In this document: positions 32,093 through 41,782 of the stretch, in pieces | Numbering within the stretch: position 1 is the stretch's first letter | Layout of the letters: each line of letters opens with the position of its first letter | Assembly: GCF_022867885.1 (NCBI RefSeq) | Contig: NZ_JALIFP010000030.1 | Span: 1 to 51,578, forward strand | Length of the DNA: 51,578 nucleotides | DNA from: Lederbergia sp. NSJ-179 | GTDB taxonomy: Bacteria; Bacillota; Bacilli; Bacillales; Bacillaceae_C | Direction: 5' to 3' | The notes under the pieces: generated by a model | Databases searched by the model: none | The model's input: only the letters and a program-made list of their open reading frames with translations | Told to the model about the DNA's origin: nothing | Position numbers and translations under genes: made by a program

Positions 32093-33054
32093 TGCCTTAC
32101 AGCCCTTTTAATCGGAACATCCGTACTGTTAAGAATACGGTACAATACATCTTCTGAACGGGTCCCTTGATATTTTGCCTCAGCCTTTAAAATGATACGA
32201 TGAGAAAAAACATAAGGAGTGAGATACTGAATATCATCAGGTAAGACAAAATCTCTACCAGCTATAAAAGCATACGCTTGAGCTGCTTTCATGAGAGCAA
32301 TAGAGGCACGTGGACTTGCACCTAAATATACATCCGCATGTTTTCGCGTTTGTCTTGCCAACTCAACAATATAATATTTTAACCCCTCTTCTACATACAC
32401 TTCTTTCACACTTTGCTGCATTTCTAACAAATCCTCAAGGGAAATGACAGGTTCTAATGTTTCTATAGGCGTATTTTTTTGCGCTCTTGTCAATACTTCC
32501 ACTTCTTCCGAATGATCTGGATATCCCATTTTCATTTTTAATAAAAATCGATCAAGCTGAGCTTCTGGAAGCGGGTATGTTCCTTCATATTCAATCGGAT
32601 TTTGCGTGGCCATAACAAAAAAGGGGCTTTTCAATTGCAGAGTCGTTCCATCAATCGTTACACTTTTTTCCTCCATCCCTTCTAAAAGGGCTGATTGAGT
32701 TTTGGGAGAGGTTCGGTTAATTTCGTCCGCCAAAATAATATTGCCGACGATCGGACCTGGCCTAAAGATAAATTCCATTTCTTTTTGATTATAGACAGAT
32801 ACACCTAAAACATCCGAAGGCAATAAATCAGGAGTAAACTGGATACGCTTAAACGAAGCATTCACTGATTTAGCTAGAGCACGAACCATCATCGTCTTTC
32901 CTACACCTGGAACATCTTCTAATAGCACATGACCTTCTGCTAGCAAAGCTACAAGACTTAAGCCTGCAATATCTGTTTTACCAATCATGACCTTTTCAAT
33001 ATTTTCGATAATTTTTCTAACTTGCGTTTGCATCCTCTCACGATTCATCGACAT
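32089..33054 (-). CDS. yeaC: MoxR-family AAA+ ATPase (YeaC)
   Basis: The protein has about 321 residues with Walker A LEDVPGVGKTMMVRAL, Walker B NIILADEINRTSPKTQSALL, sensor 1 FFVMATQNPIEYEGTYPLPE and arginine finger LDRFLLK. MoxR ATPases are chaperone-like activators of VWA-domain partners such as the DUF58 protein downstream. Three possible starts (GTG 33057, ATG 33054, ATG 33048) lie behind GAGAGATGG; the exact one is unclear. First gene of the three-gene operon. Confidence 0.93.
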   Translation of the reverse strand: MSMNRERMQTQVRKIIENIEKVMIGKTDIAGLSLVALLAEGHVLLEDVPGVGKTMMVRALAKSVNASFKRIQFTPDLLPSDVLGVSVYNQKEMEFIFRPGPIVGNIILADEINRTSPKTQSALLEGMEEKSVTIDGTTLQLKSPFFVMATQNPIEYEGTYPLPEAQLDRFLLKMKMGYPDHSEEVEVLTRAQKNTPIETLEPVISLEDLLEMQQSVKEVYVEEGLKYYIVELARQTRKHADVYLGASPRASIALMKAAQAYAFIAGRDFVLPDDIQYLTPYVFSHRIILKAEAKYQGTRSEDVLYRILNSTDVPIKRAVRQ

Positions 33055-33099
33055 CACACCATCTCTCTTTTTATCCTATTCCATCTATTCGCTCTAAGA

Positions 33100-33226
33100 A
33101 AAGCGCAAGGCACTCGTAATCGTCGACAAGCAAATGTTCTGAGATTAAGAAAGGCGTTTTTTTCCTTTCATTGTCGCGGGTTTATGACCTCGAGCCGATG
33201 GCGCCTGGAGCTAGATCCAAACATTA
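33100..33226. repeat. Dispersed Bacillaceae intergenic repeat (candidate)
   Basis: The stretch from AAAGCGCAAGGCACTCG to CGATGGCGCCTGGAGCTAG has the look of a repeat seen in many Bacillaceae genomes, with GC-rich ends and an AT-rich centre, unlike the flanking DNA. The ends are partly complementary (GCGC...GGCGCC; CGAG/CTCG), so it can fold. Only one copy is in this window, so the call relies on memory of the pattern. Confidence 0.45.
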
Positions 33227-33295
33227 GCCAATTTTTTTGCTTTAGTTACCTTTTAAAAACAGTTTCAATCCAATCATCTTCATTATAACAAAAAT

Positions 33296-33338
33296 GACAG
33301 GTAAAAAGGTTCGAATTTTTCACCACTTTTTACCTGTC
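33296..33338 (-). terminator. Terminator of the NAD salvage operon
   Basis: GACAGGTAAAAAG (33296-33308) pairs perfectly with CTTTTTACCTGTC (33326-33338), followed on the minus strand by ATTTTTGTT. It lies about 80 bases past the nadE stop. Confidence 0.85.
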
Positions 33339-33419
33339 CTGTATTTTTTTTGTGCTATTAAATTTGTTGTTCGGGTATCAAGAGAGCTCCCTGATCGACG
33401 TTTTCGTGACTCGCTATTT

Positions 33420-34247
33420 TTATTTCCAAAAATCATCAAATATACTGATAGGAAGATGACGTTTGTGAGCTGATTTTCGATAAAGAGCCTCAATGGTATT
33501 TTTAGCTGTTTCTGTTACTTCCTTGCCTTCCAGATAATCATCAATATCCTCATAGGAAACGCCAAGCGCGACTTCATCTGGGAGTAAGGGACGGTCATCT
33601 TCAAGGTCTGCGGTTGGAATTTTTAAGTACAAATGCTCTGGGCAGCCAAGTTCCTTCAGCAATTCACGTCCTTGCCGTTTATTTAAGCGATAAATGGGGA
33701 CCAAATCTGCACCACCATCTCCATATTTTGTGAAAAATCCTGGCAAAGCTTCTGCAGCATGATCGGTCCCTAACACAATCGCGTTAAAATGCGCCGCGAT
33801 ACTATATTGCACTTTCATGCGTTCACGCGCTTTTTCATTTCCTTTCGTAAAATCACTGATCGTAATACCAGCGTCTTGAATCGCTTTGACACTAGCATCG
33901 ACGGCTTGCTTAATATTTACCTCATAGACCTGACTCGGATGGATAAATGCAATCGCATCCTCCACATCTTTCATATCCGCCTGTATTCCATATGGCAATT
34001 TTACAGCGATAAATTGATACTTATCATCCTGCCGTTCTTGGTTTAATTCATCCACCGCCATCTGTGCTAATCTACCAACCAGGGTGGAGTCCTGTCCACC
34101 AGAAATCCCTAATACAAACCCATTAAAGAAGCCATATTGATTCATATAAGCTTTCATAAAATCAATGCTCTTGCGAATTTCCTCTTTCGGGTCGATGTGT
34201 GGCTTTACTTTTAACTCTTTAATAATTTCCTTTTGCAGCGTGTCCAT
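33420..34247 (-). CDS. nadE: Ammonia-dependent NAD+ synthetase
   Basis: The 275-residue protein has the PP-loop [20 protein letters not shown], the conserved [20 protein letters not shown] and [20 protein letters not shown], and [20 protein letters not shown]. It amidates nicotinate adenine dinucleotide to NAD+ as the last step of both synthesis and salvage. The length fits the single-domain bacterial type without a glutaminase. It is last in a four-gene salvage operon. Confidence 0.97.
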   Translation of the reverse strand: MDTLQKEIIKELKVKPHIDPKEEIRKSIDFMKAYMNQYGFFNGFVLGISGGQDSTLVGRLAQMAVDELNQERQDDKYQFIAVKLPYGIQADMKDVEDAIAFIHPSQVYEVNIKQAVDASVKAIQDAGITISDFTKGNEKARERMKVQYSIAAHFNAIVLGTDHAAEALPGFFTKYGDGGADLVPIYRLNKRQGRELLKELGCPEHLYLKIPTADLEDDRPLLPDEVALGVSYEDIDDYLEGKEVTETAKNTIEALYRKSAHKRHLPISIFDDFWK

Positions 34248-34285
34248 GATAAAACCTCCCGGGTAACTGAATTGGTTTTACACCA

Positions 34286-35752
34286 TTACTTCTTAAATTG
34301 ACTTACTTCATCCTTCACTTTCTTTATATTTTCCATTTTATTATCCCAGCATTTTTGGCTGAGATCGACAGGATATCCTTCAGGATTCAATGATCTTTTG
34401 TATTCATCCCATAATAGTTGTAAAGCTTCTTTGGCATAGGCTTGAATATCTACTAGCGCTGGTAACTCATACATACGTTTCCCATTCTCAAAAATAACAT
34501 GATGTAAATTGACCGCCTCAAAGTCTGTTACAAATTTGCTGATGTATGTGTGAATAGGATGAAACATTTTCAAACGCTCTTCCTCTTCCGGCTTTTCATC
34601 CCACAGCGTAATATAATCCCCTTCTGATTTATGATTAGACCGATTCACAATTCGATAAACCTTTTTTCTACCTGGTGTGGAAACTTTTTCAGCATTACTG
34701 GAGATTTTGATGGTATCCATCATTTCTCCCTGTTCATTTTCGATCGCTACAAGTTTATATACCGCTCCTAAAGCGGGCTGGTCATAAGCCGTAATCAGCT
34801 TTGTCCCTACTCCCCATGAATCAATTTTGGCCCCCTGTGCCTTAAGATGCAGAATCGTATATTCATCAAGATCACTGGAGGCGAATATTTTCGCTTCTTT
34901 CAAGCCAGCTCCATCTAACATTTTCCGCGCTTCTTTTGATAAAAAGGCCATATCTCCACTATCTAAGCGGATCCCCTTAAAATTAATTTTATCTCCAAAC
35001 TCTTTCGCCACTTTAATGGCGGCTGGGACTCCGGATCGTAAAGTATCATACGTATCGACGAGGAAGATACAATCTCGATGAGTTTCTGCATATTTTTTAA
35101 AAGCGGTATAATCATCATGATAGGCCTGGACCATTGAGTGAGCATGTGTCCCTGAAACAGGCAAGCCGAAAATTTTCCCCGCTCTGACATTACTTGTTCC
35201 ATTAAAACCGCCAATAAACGCTGCTCTCGTCCCCCAAATGGCCGCATCCATTTCCTGAGCCCTTCTTGTACCAAATTCAAGAGCCAATTCATCATTGACA
35301 ACCTGACGAATCCTTGATGCCTTTGTGGCAATCAATGTTTGGTAGTTCACAATGTTAAGTAAAGCTGTTTCCACCAATTGAGCTTCTGCCAACGGTGCCT
35401 CTACCTGCATAATCGGTTCATTGTGAAAAACAACTTCCCCTTCCTTCATCGAGCGGATCGTTCCCGTAAACCGCAGCCCTTGTAAAAATTCAAGAAAATC
35501 TGCTTCATAATGTAATTCATCTCGCAAATAGGCAATATCTGATTCACTAAAACGAAAATCCTCTATATATTGAACAATTCTTTCCAAACCTGCAAAAATG
35601 GCATACCCATTGGAAAAAGGTAACTTCCGAAAATACAAATCGAAGACAGCCTTACGGTTATGAATACCATCACGCCAGTAGGATTCTGCCATATTAATTT
35701 GATATAAGTCTGTATGTAATGTAAAACTGTCATCTTGATAGTAATGATTCAT
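34286..35752 (-). CDS. pncB: Nicotinate phosphoribosyltransferase
   Basis: The 488-residue protein starts YYQDDSFTLHTDLYQINMAE and contains EFGTRRAQEMDAAIWGTRAA (the phosphohistidine/substrate region), GTHAHSMVQAYHDD and GIRLDSGDMAFLSKEARKML. It makes nicotinate mononucleotide from nicotinate and PRPP. It is 12 bases behind pncA and 38 before nadE, so the nicotinamide-to-NAD route is encoded almost contiguously. Confidence 0.96.
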   Translation of the reverse strand: MNHYYQDDSFTLHTDLYQINMAESYWRDGIHNRKAVFDLYFRKLPFSNGYAIFAGLERIVQYIEDFRFSESDIAYLRDELHYEADFLEFLQGLRFTGTIRSMKEGEVVFHNEPIMQVEAPLAEAQLVETALLNIVNYQTLIATKASRIRQVVNDELALEFGTRRAQEMDAAIWGTRAAFIGGFNGTSNVRAGKIFGLPVSGTHAHSMVQAYHDDYTAFKKYAETHRDCIFLVDTYDTLRSGVPAAIKVAKEFGDKINFKGIRLDSGDMAFLSKEARKMLDGAGLKEAKIFASSDLDEYTILHLKAQGAKIDSWGVGTKLITAYDQPALGAVYKLVAIENEQGEMMDTIKISSNAEKVSTPGRKKVYRIVNRSNHKSEGDYITLWDEKPEEEERLKMFHPIHTYISKFVTDFEAVNLHHVIFENGKRMYELPALVDIQAYAKEALQLLWDEYKRSLNPEGYPVDLSQKCWDNKMENIKKVKDEVSQFKK

Positions 35753-35764
35753 ATCGATTCCCCT

Positions 35765-36328
35765 CTAACTAGTAACAACGGTTACTTTAGCTCCTAATGT
35801 ATTGGTGAAATGTGTCAAGGCCCATTCATGGCCGGCTTCGTTAAAACTAGCAACAGCATCAGAATAAATGACAATGCTGAAGCCTTTATTATACGCATCG
35901 ATCGCTGTATGCAAGACACAAATATCCGTACACACTCCTACAATATGAACTTCCTCAATCCCACGTTCCCGCAGTTTTATTTCCAAATCTGTCCCTGCAA
36001 AAGCACTGTATCTCGTTTTATCCATATAGTAAACATTCTCTGCTTGCTTATTCCGTTCATACCATTTTTGCAGAGATCCATATAGCTCTCGACCTGCTGT
36101 TCCAGCCACATTATGCTCTGGAAAAAGCTTCGCTTCCGGATGATAAGGATCTTGCTCTTCGTGTTTATCAATCGCCAAAACAATAAAATCTCCCGCCTCT
36201 TGAAAGTCCTCTGTCAATTGGACAATCGCCGCCTCAATTTCCTGTCCTGGTTTCCCGCATGTCAGTTTTCCGTCTGAAGCAACAAAGTCATAGGTATAAT
36301 CGACATTGAGTAAAGCTCGCTTTTTCAT
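35765..36328 (-). CDS. pncA: Nicotinamidase (isochorismatase-family cysteine hydrolase)
   Basis: The 187-residue protein has the catalytic triad pattern: Asp in LLNVDYTYDFVAS, Lys in YYMDKTRYSAFAGTDLE and Cys in IVGVCTDICVLHTAIDAY. The AIDKHEEQDPYHPEAKLFPE segment carries the His residues expected for metal binding. It deamidates nicotinamide to nicotinate for PncB. The start overlaps the preceding HAD gene by ATGA. Confidence 0.93.
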   Translation of the reverse strand: MKKRALLNVDYTYDFVASDGKLTCGKPGQEIEAAIVQLTEDFQEAGDFIVLAIDKHEEQDPYHPEAKLFPEHNVAGTAGRELYGSLQKWYERNKQAENVYYMDKTRYSAFAGTDLEIKLRERGIEEVHIVGVCTDICVLHTAIDAYNKGFSIVIYSDAVASFNEAGHEWALTHFTNTLGAKVTVVTS

Positions 36329-36915
36329 TCCATATGCCTCCTTAACATACTCAGGACCGAATCTGTATATTCTTCAATATGAAGATCTGCTTCAATATCT
36401 GCGTTTTGAAATGCACATGTTTTCAAGCCAACGGCCTTCGCAGGGATCAAATCAAGGGCACGGTCCCCAATCGCCCAATCCAAATGATATTTGTGATGTA
36501 AATATTGATACGCATCGACTTCAGGTTTTCGGGGAAATCCATCATCATCAGGACTCACGATCTCAGCAAAATACTGTAGAAGCTGCCACTTTTCTAGCAA
36601 TTCTTTTGTCGATGCTTGGGTACGATGTGTCACAATTACATTCACTTCCGCAGCCGATAAAATATCTTCAATTCCATCAAACGGAGAGCTCCCTGTTTCT
36701 GCTCCAGCATGATCCAGCTCTTTAAATCGTCCCCGATAACGCTCGGAAATACCAAAATGAGCAAATGCTTCTTTAGAAGTTCTTTTTAGCCATCGTAATG
36801 CTTCCGTTTCGTCCACCCGTTTTCCATGCACCTCCTCATAAACCGTGCAAAAGCTGTTCAGTATGGCTGGATACGTATTAAAAATCGTTCCATCTAAATC
36901 CCATAATATTCTCAA
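36325..36915 (-). CDS. HAD-superfamily phosphatase coupled to the NAD salvage genes
   Basis: The 196-residue protein has motif I LWDLDGTIFNT (nucleophile Asp), motif II INVIVTHRTQ as VNVIVTHRTQAS, motif III RKPEVDAYQYLHH and motif IV AIGDRALDLIPA. This is the PGP/beta-phosphoglucomutase-like type I cap group. It overlaps pncA by four bases and is first in the operon. A substrate such as a pyridine mononucleotide is plausible from context but cannot be read from sequence. The 280 bases upstream to the minisatellite hold no gene. Confidence 0.85.
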   Translation of the reverse strand: MRILWDLDGTIFNTYPAILNSFCTVYEEVHGKRVDETEALRWLKRTSKEAFAHFGISERYRGRFKELDHAGAETGSSPFDGIEDILSAAEVNVIVTHRTQASTKELLEKWQLLQYFAEIVSPDDDGFPRKPEVDAYQYLHHKYHLDWAIGDRALDLIPAKAVGLKTCAFQNADIEADLHIEEYTDSVLSMLRRHME

Positions 36916-37194
36916 TTAAAATTCCACCTATTTTATATTATATAATGTTAGATTACCATATTTCACCCATAAACGTATTTTAATGTTTAAATTTACTAAA
37001 AAACAAGAGGAATTTTCTCTTCTGAAGCTTTTATCATCGAGTAAGGGTAAAAAAGTAATGGCAATTAGGATCATAAAGATGGTAATGAAAATGGCCTTAA
37101 CACACTCACCCTCTCAGATTAAACGATTATAAACCACCACCGATTACCCCTGAATGGAATTATTAACACGGTCTATATTCGTTGAGACCTCTTT

Positions 37195-38239
37195 TAGTTT
37201 ATTCCGCGATTTCGGGCACAGCCAACCGCTTCGCCGTTACCTCGTTCGGCTTTTTTCACGTTTTCGGGCACAGCTAGGAGCTTCGCCGTTACCTCTTTCT
37301 ACTTTTTCCGCGTTTTCGGGCACAGCCAAACGCTTCGCCGTTACCTCGTTCGGCTTTTTTCGCGGTTTCGGGCACAGCCAAACACTTCGCTGGTACCTCT
37401 TTCTACTTTTTCCGCGTTTTCGGGCACAGCCAAGCGCTTCGCCGTTACCTCGTTCGGCTTTTTTCACGTTTTCGGGCACAGCCAAGCGCTTCGCTGGTAC
37501 CTCTTTCTACTTTTTCCGCGTTTTCGGGCACAGCCAGGCGCTTCGCTGGTACCTCGTTCGGCTTTTTTCGCGGTTTCGGGCACAGCCAAACGCTTCGCTG
37601 GTACCTCTTTCTACTTTTTCCGCGTTTTCGGGCACAGCCAAGCGCTTCGCTGGTACCTCGTTCGGCTTTTTTCGCGTTTTCGAGCACAGCCAGGCGCTTC
37701 GCCGTTACCTCTTTCTACTTTTTCCGCGTTTCCGGGCACAGCCAAACGCTTCGCCGTTACCTCTTTCTACTTTTTCCGCGTTTCCGGGCACAGCCAAACG
37801 CTTCGCCGTTACCTCTTTCTACTTTTTCCGCGTTTCCGGGCACAGCCAGGCGCTTCGTTGTTACCTCGTTCGGCTTTTTTCACGTTTTCGGGCACAGCCA
37901 AGCGCTTCGCTGGTACCTCTTTCGGCTTTTTTCACGTTTTCGGGCACAGCCAAGCGCTTCGTTGTTACCTCGTTCGGCTTTTTTCACGTTTTCGGGCACA
38001 GCCAACCGCTTCGCTGTTACCTCGTTCGGCTTTTTTCACGTTTTCGGGCACAGCCAAACGCTTCGCCGTTACCTCTTTCTACTTTTTCCGCGTTTTCGGG
38101 CACAGCCAGGCGCTTCGCCGTTACCTCGTTCGGCTTTTTTCACGTTTTCGGGCACAGCCAAGCACCTCGCTGTTACCTCGTTCGGCTTTTTTCACGTTTT
38201 CGGGCACAGCCAAACACTTCGCTGGTACCTCGTTCGGCA
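37195..38239. repeat. 52-bp minisatellite, 20 copies
   Basis: Each unit contains CGGGCACAGCC, then CGCTTCGC, TGG or CGT, and TACCTC, followed by one of two linkers: TTCGGCTTTTTTCACG or TTCTACTTTTTCCGCG. Units abut directly without unique spacers. Since 52 is not a multiple of three and the unit has no stop in most frames, open frames of up to 390 codons run through on both strands; their amino-acid content merely cycles, so I do not call them genes. CCAAGCG-CTT-CGCTGG can form a small hairpin in each TGG-type unit. The array is richer in G+C than its surroundings. Confidence 0.95.
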
Positions 38240-38357
38240 AGGACAAATTTCCTTGTTCAGATGAAAAGAGTTATTTTATGCAGATCCATACTAAAAGTTT
38301 TTTCAGTGAATGATATCGATATTTAGCCATTTTAAAAAATAACCTTGAAACTGTTTT

Positions 38358-39098
38358 TTATGATTCAACTTTATTTAGCATCCACATAAAAGCTTGTTTT
38401 TTTCGTGTATAATGAAATAAAGGCGCATCATGGCGATTTTGAAATAAAGTGAAGAAAAATGGTTGATCAATCTTTGCTACTGCTTGGCTCACTTTCCAAT
38501 GGTTATGATGAATATCTCCGCGAAAAACCCTATTCTTGAATAGTATAAAAAAACAATAGCGTTCAAATAGCCAATATTCCAAGCTATCTGTTGTTGGTGA
38601 ATAAGACTCAGAGATCGGTTGATATTGTATAGATAGTGTTCTTTCTTTTTGACTAGGATCGAGCGGCTTGCTTTGGAAATGAATCCTATTCTTTCTTTCC
38701 TGCATTTCCATGTTCGCTTTACGATATGGAAGCAACGCTCCTATTTTTCCACCCCATACAGCCGACCACTTATCGGCATCTAATGCAAGAAAATAAATGC
38801 CAGGTGTCCCTTTATACGTCACATAAGTGCGAATGTTTAATTCCAGATAGGTGTGTAGATAAGGAGGTTTAGGTAATCCTCGAATGCGCATATCTGTCAC
38901 TTGAAAGGGGATAACACCGAGCCAAGCTTTTCCTGCAAACTTGTCCAATTCGAATTCAGGGGGAATCAGTGGCTGAATGACTTTTTCGTCTATCGGCCAG
39001 TGACAAAAGAGAAGATGGTTCCAAGTCTGTGTCATTAACCAGCGGCTTTCAGGTAAAGGAAAGGGACGCTGATTTGTTTCCAAAAAAGCTTTATGCAT
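38358..39098 (-). CDS. DUF2071 protein (YqjF-like)
   Basis: The 246-residue protein starts HKAFLETNQRPFPLPESRWL and contains WNHLLFCHWPIDEKVIQPLI, LGVIPFQVTDMRIRGLPKPP and ELNIRTYVTYKGTPGIYFLA, the DUF2071/COG3361 pattern related to acetoacetate decarboxylase folds. B. subtilis YqjF belongs to this group. The biochemical function is unknown. It is a single gene on the minus strand, 120 bases after the minisatellite. Confidence 0.88.
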   Translation of the reverse strand: MHKAFLETNQRPFPLPESRWLMTQTWNHLLFCHWPIDEKVIQPLIPPEFELDKFAGKAWLGVIPFQVTDMRIRGLPKPPYLHTYLELNIRTYVTYKGTPGIYFLALDADKWSAVWGGKIGALLPYRKANMEMQERKNRIHFQSKPLDPSQKERTLSIQYQPISESYSPTTDSLEYWLFERYCFFILFKNRVFRGDIHHNHWKVSQAVAKIDQPFFFTLFQNRHDAPLFHYTRKKQAFMWMLNKVES

Positions 39099-39172
39099 AA
39101 GTTACCTCCTAATTACACTTTTATATAGAGAGTATTTCTTACCTTTCAAAAAAGACTGGTCTAATACCAGCC

Positions 39173-40072
39173 TTACCATAAATATTTCATGATTTCGTCT
39201 TTGAATAAGTTGGTATCAATATTACATTCTTTTGCATCGATTCCGTATTGCCACCCCAATATCAAGCTGCCTTTGGGGCCATTTGGCTGATATTCAGGAG
39301 CTTTCTCTTTGGCCGTTACTTCCAGTTGGGGGTGGGCCGACCAGATGATCATTTGCTCCCCTAATTCCTTTTTATCCTTTACAGCTTGTTCATAAACCTC
39401 GAATAATGGTTGTTCCTCCGCAAAAATGCCATAGATCCCCGGATGATAGGGAGATTTTTTTATTCCATCGTACCAACCTTGAATAAATTTTGCGTCTACC
39501 GGATAATCTGGTTCAATATCAGCAAAAATGACTTTTTCTTTTGGGAGTCCAATTTCCTGCGCAAGTGAAATAGCATGTTCGGCTAATTCTATGCCATGAT
39601 CATATCCCTCTGCTTTGGAAAAGTGATTATAGATGGGAAGAATCTTCGTGCCTTGCTCATGCAAATAATTGACTTCTTCTTTCGACATCCCTTGTGATAC
39701 ATCTTCTTTGCTCCCAAGATATCTTCCCCATATTTTTGGTTCCCCAAATTGTTCATTCACACAAACATACAATTCCTCCGTTGTACGACTTGCGGAATCG
39801 ACGCCCCATATGATTTTTTCCTTATTTTGATTTTCATCGGCTTTATTCTTGTCTTCGCCTTTATCTTTATCTTTTCCGTCTGTCTGATCCTCTTTATTTT
39901 CTTCACTTCCACCATTTTTATCCTGATCCTTTTGTTGGTCTTCCTCTCTACCTTGATTCCATTCATGGTCCTGTCCAATTGTCCAATCCATATTTTTGAC
40001 CATAAAAAAGAATAGTGGGATCATCACAACCAGAAGTATGACAGCTATGGAAAAGTCACTTTTCTTCCCCAT
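39173..40072 (-). CDS. DUF1906 (Rv2525c-like glycoside-hydrolase-like) membrane-anchored protein
   Basis: ATG 40072 is preferred because GTAGGAGGGG lies just upstream; the frame is open 54 bases further. The protein has an N-terminal anchor (FSIAVILLVVMIPLFFFMV), a highly charged linker of D/E/K/N/Q (GKDKDKGEDKNKADENQNKE) and a C-terminal TIM-barrel-like domain starting WGVDSASRTTEELY, with IWGRYLGSKEDVSQGMSKEE and VIFADIEPDYPVD. DUF1906 proteins resemble peptidoglycan hydrolases. It lies outside the membrane. Divergent from the YkuE-like gene. Confidence 0.85.
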   Translation of the reverse strand: MGKKSDFSIAVILLVVMIPLFFFMVKNMDWTIGQDHEWNQGREEDQQKDQDKNGGSEENKEDQTDGKDKDKGEDKNKADENQNKEKIIWGVDSASRTTEELYVCVNEQFGEPKIWGRYLGSKEDVSQGMSKEEVNYLHEQGTKILPIYNHFSKAEGYDHGIELAEHAISLAQEIGLPKEKVIFADIEPDYPVDAKFIQGWYDGIKKSPYHPGIYGIFAEEQPLFEVYEQAVKDKKELGEQMIIWSAHPQLEVTAKEKAPEYQPNGPKGSLILGWQYGIDAKECNIDTNLFKDEIMKYLW

Positions 40073-40215
40073 AATTTCCCCTCCTACTTCCTTCATATGC
40101 AAAAAAGGAAGGGAAGGGGACGGCATACAACTAAAAATTGCTTCTGTTTTCCATCAATTACATGTAAAAAAACAGTCTTTTTCATGTATAATGTGTTATG
40201 GAAGGAGGACTGAGT

Positions 40216-41067
40216 TTGAAACTATTATTTTTTGTTGTGTTAGCCGGTTTTCTTTTTTATATCGTCAAAAAAGCCTATAATAATACAAAGAAGATCGTGA
40301 TGAATAAAGTGACCATTAACCAAGAATCCATGAGTGAAGATAGTCCGAAATTAAATATTCTGCAACTCTCGGATTTGCACCTCGAAAATATTTCTATTTC
40401 CCCTGATGAACTATATAAAAAATTAAAAGATGAGCCGATCGATCTGATTGCCCTAACAGGTGATTTCCTCGACCGAAAACGTACCATTCCTAAACTTGTC
40501 CCTTATTTAAAAAGATTGAACGAATTAAATACGAAATATGGGATTTATGCCGTTTTAGGGAACCATGATTATGTTTTGCGTGGTCAAGACTTACAAACAT
40601 TAGTCGCCACACTTAAACAATATAACTGTATGGTTTTGCAAAATGAAAATGACGTCATTATGATTGATGGACATCCACTTAATATCATTGGAATAGATGA
40701 CTTTAGCACGGATCGAAGTAGCTTGGAGGCTTCCTATAAAGGGATTCAAGCGGGAACAAATCTAGTATTGACCCATGATCCAACTATTGTTCTGCATATG
40801 AAACGATACCATTTTGATTATTTGCTTAGCGGGCATTTCCATGGAGGGCAAATTTGTTACCCGAAAGCATACCATCTTAGGAAAATGGGAGAACTAGCAA
40901 GAAAGAATATCATAAAAGGGTTCCATAAGCTTGATGGAAAGCCATTTTATATTAGTGAAGGGCTAGGTCAAACAGGTGTTAATATCCGTATAGGCAGCCG
41001 GCCTGAAATTACTTTGCATCAATTATCATTGGCGGTTGCTCATAAGAATGTACTGATCGCGACCTAA
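40216..41067 (+). CDS. YkuE-like calcineurin phosphoesterase
   Basis: TTG 40216 is the likely start, since GGAGG (40204-40208) lies 7 bases before it inside the longer ATG frame. The 283-residue protein has an N-terminal membrane helix and metal motifs LQLSDLHLEN, ALTGDFLDRK, VLGNHDYVL, VLTHDPT and LSGHFHGGQICYP, which coordinate two metals. The family cleaves phosphomonoesters or UDP-diacylglucosamine-type lipids at the membrane; the exact substrate is open. -10 TATAAT at 40186-40191 is the probable promoter. Confidence 0.9.
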   Translation: MKLLFFVVLAGFLFYIVKKAYNNTKKIVMNKVTINQESMSEDSPKLNILQLSDLHLENISISPDELYKKLKDEPIDLIALTGDFLDRKRTIPKLVPYLKRLNELNTKYGIYAVLGNHDYVLRGQDLQTLVATLKQYNCMVLQNENDVIMIDGHPLNIIGIDDFSTDRSSLEASYKGIQAGTNLVLTHDPTIVLHMKRYHFDYLLSGHFHGGQICYPKAYHLRKMGELARKNIIKGFHKLDGKPFYISEGLGQTGVNIRIGSRPEITLHQLSLAVAHKNVLIAT

Positions 41068-41212
41068 GTAAGTCCATGACACACGGTTTATTTTATCGGT
41101 GGGGAAATGGGGGAACGCAAGACCGCATGTCTGCGTCAGCATGATTTACATCTTGTAGGCCTAGCCCCCTCTTACTGATTGAAGTTTCACCTTATATTTG
41201 ATTGTGCTCTAG

Positions 41213-41782
41213 CTAAACGGGTCGCTTGTATAAAGAAAATAGCTTATCTTTAGACATCATTAAGTAAACGGGATGATGTTTTTTTATGTTTGCAATAGAT
41301 ACTTTTGAAGAAGATAGTAGATAGATTGGGATCTGTGTTGCTTTTTTAAACCAGGTGTAAAATTTATTTTCAGGGGTCATACATTCAAAGCCTAATGGAC
41401 GGTAGCCTTTGTTAATGAGGGTGATCCCGATAACCCCTTTTATCTTTGCCTCCTCCGGATGGTTCACAATATAGGCAGCCAAAAGAGGCATTGATTCCAG
41501 AATTTGTTTAAAAACCGCTCTCCCCTTTGCTAAATCATTTTTATTGTCAGAAAAATCCTGTAATAGCCTTACATTATATAAATGAATTTTAAGCATAAGA
41601 TCATTTTTGCAAATCTTGATACCGTCTGACAGGACGATATCTTTCCCCTTATATCTGGTTAGCCTTACCCGGAAAATGCCATTCCTTTTTCTCTCGGGAC
41701 AAATGTACTGAAGACGGGTACACGAAAAATAGATCGGGTCTAAAACAGTCCAAATCGTTAAAAAAAACGTACGTATTAACAC
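41213..41782 (-). CDS. YkoP-like protein
   Basis: The 189-residue protein contains TVLDPIYFSCTRLQYI, GIFRVRLTRYKGKDIVLSDG and KNDLMLKIHLYNVRLLQDFS, a pattern I associate with the Bacillus YkoP family, often found near polysaccharide deacetylases. The function is unknown. GTG/TTG alternatives for the start exist, with AGGAGTAAGAG upstream. The 281 bases to the right hold no gene. Confidence 0.65.
   Translation of the reverse strand: MLIRTFFLTIWTVLDPIYFSCTRLQYICPERKRNGIFRVRLTRYKGKDIVLSDGIKICKNDLMLKIHLYNVRLLQDFSDNKNDLAKGRAVFKQILESMPLLAAYIVNHPEEAKIKGVIGITLINKGYRPLGFECMTPENKFYTWFKKATQIPIYLLSSSKVSIANIKKHHPVYLMMSKDKLFSLYKRPV

Noticed and set aside
37195-38239. CRISPR array
   Set aside because: Units are 52 bp, adjoining and lack unique spacers; no cas genes nearby.
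37154-38326. Long open frames (up to 390 codons forward, 80 codons reverse) in the 52-bp array
   Set aside because: The same DNA unit is read in all three frames in turn and on both strands; no ribosome site, no domain, and the amino-acid pattern only mirrors the 52-bp period.
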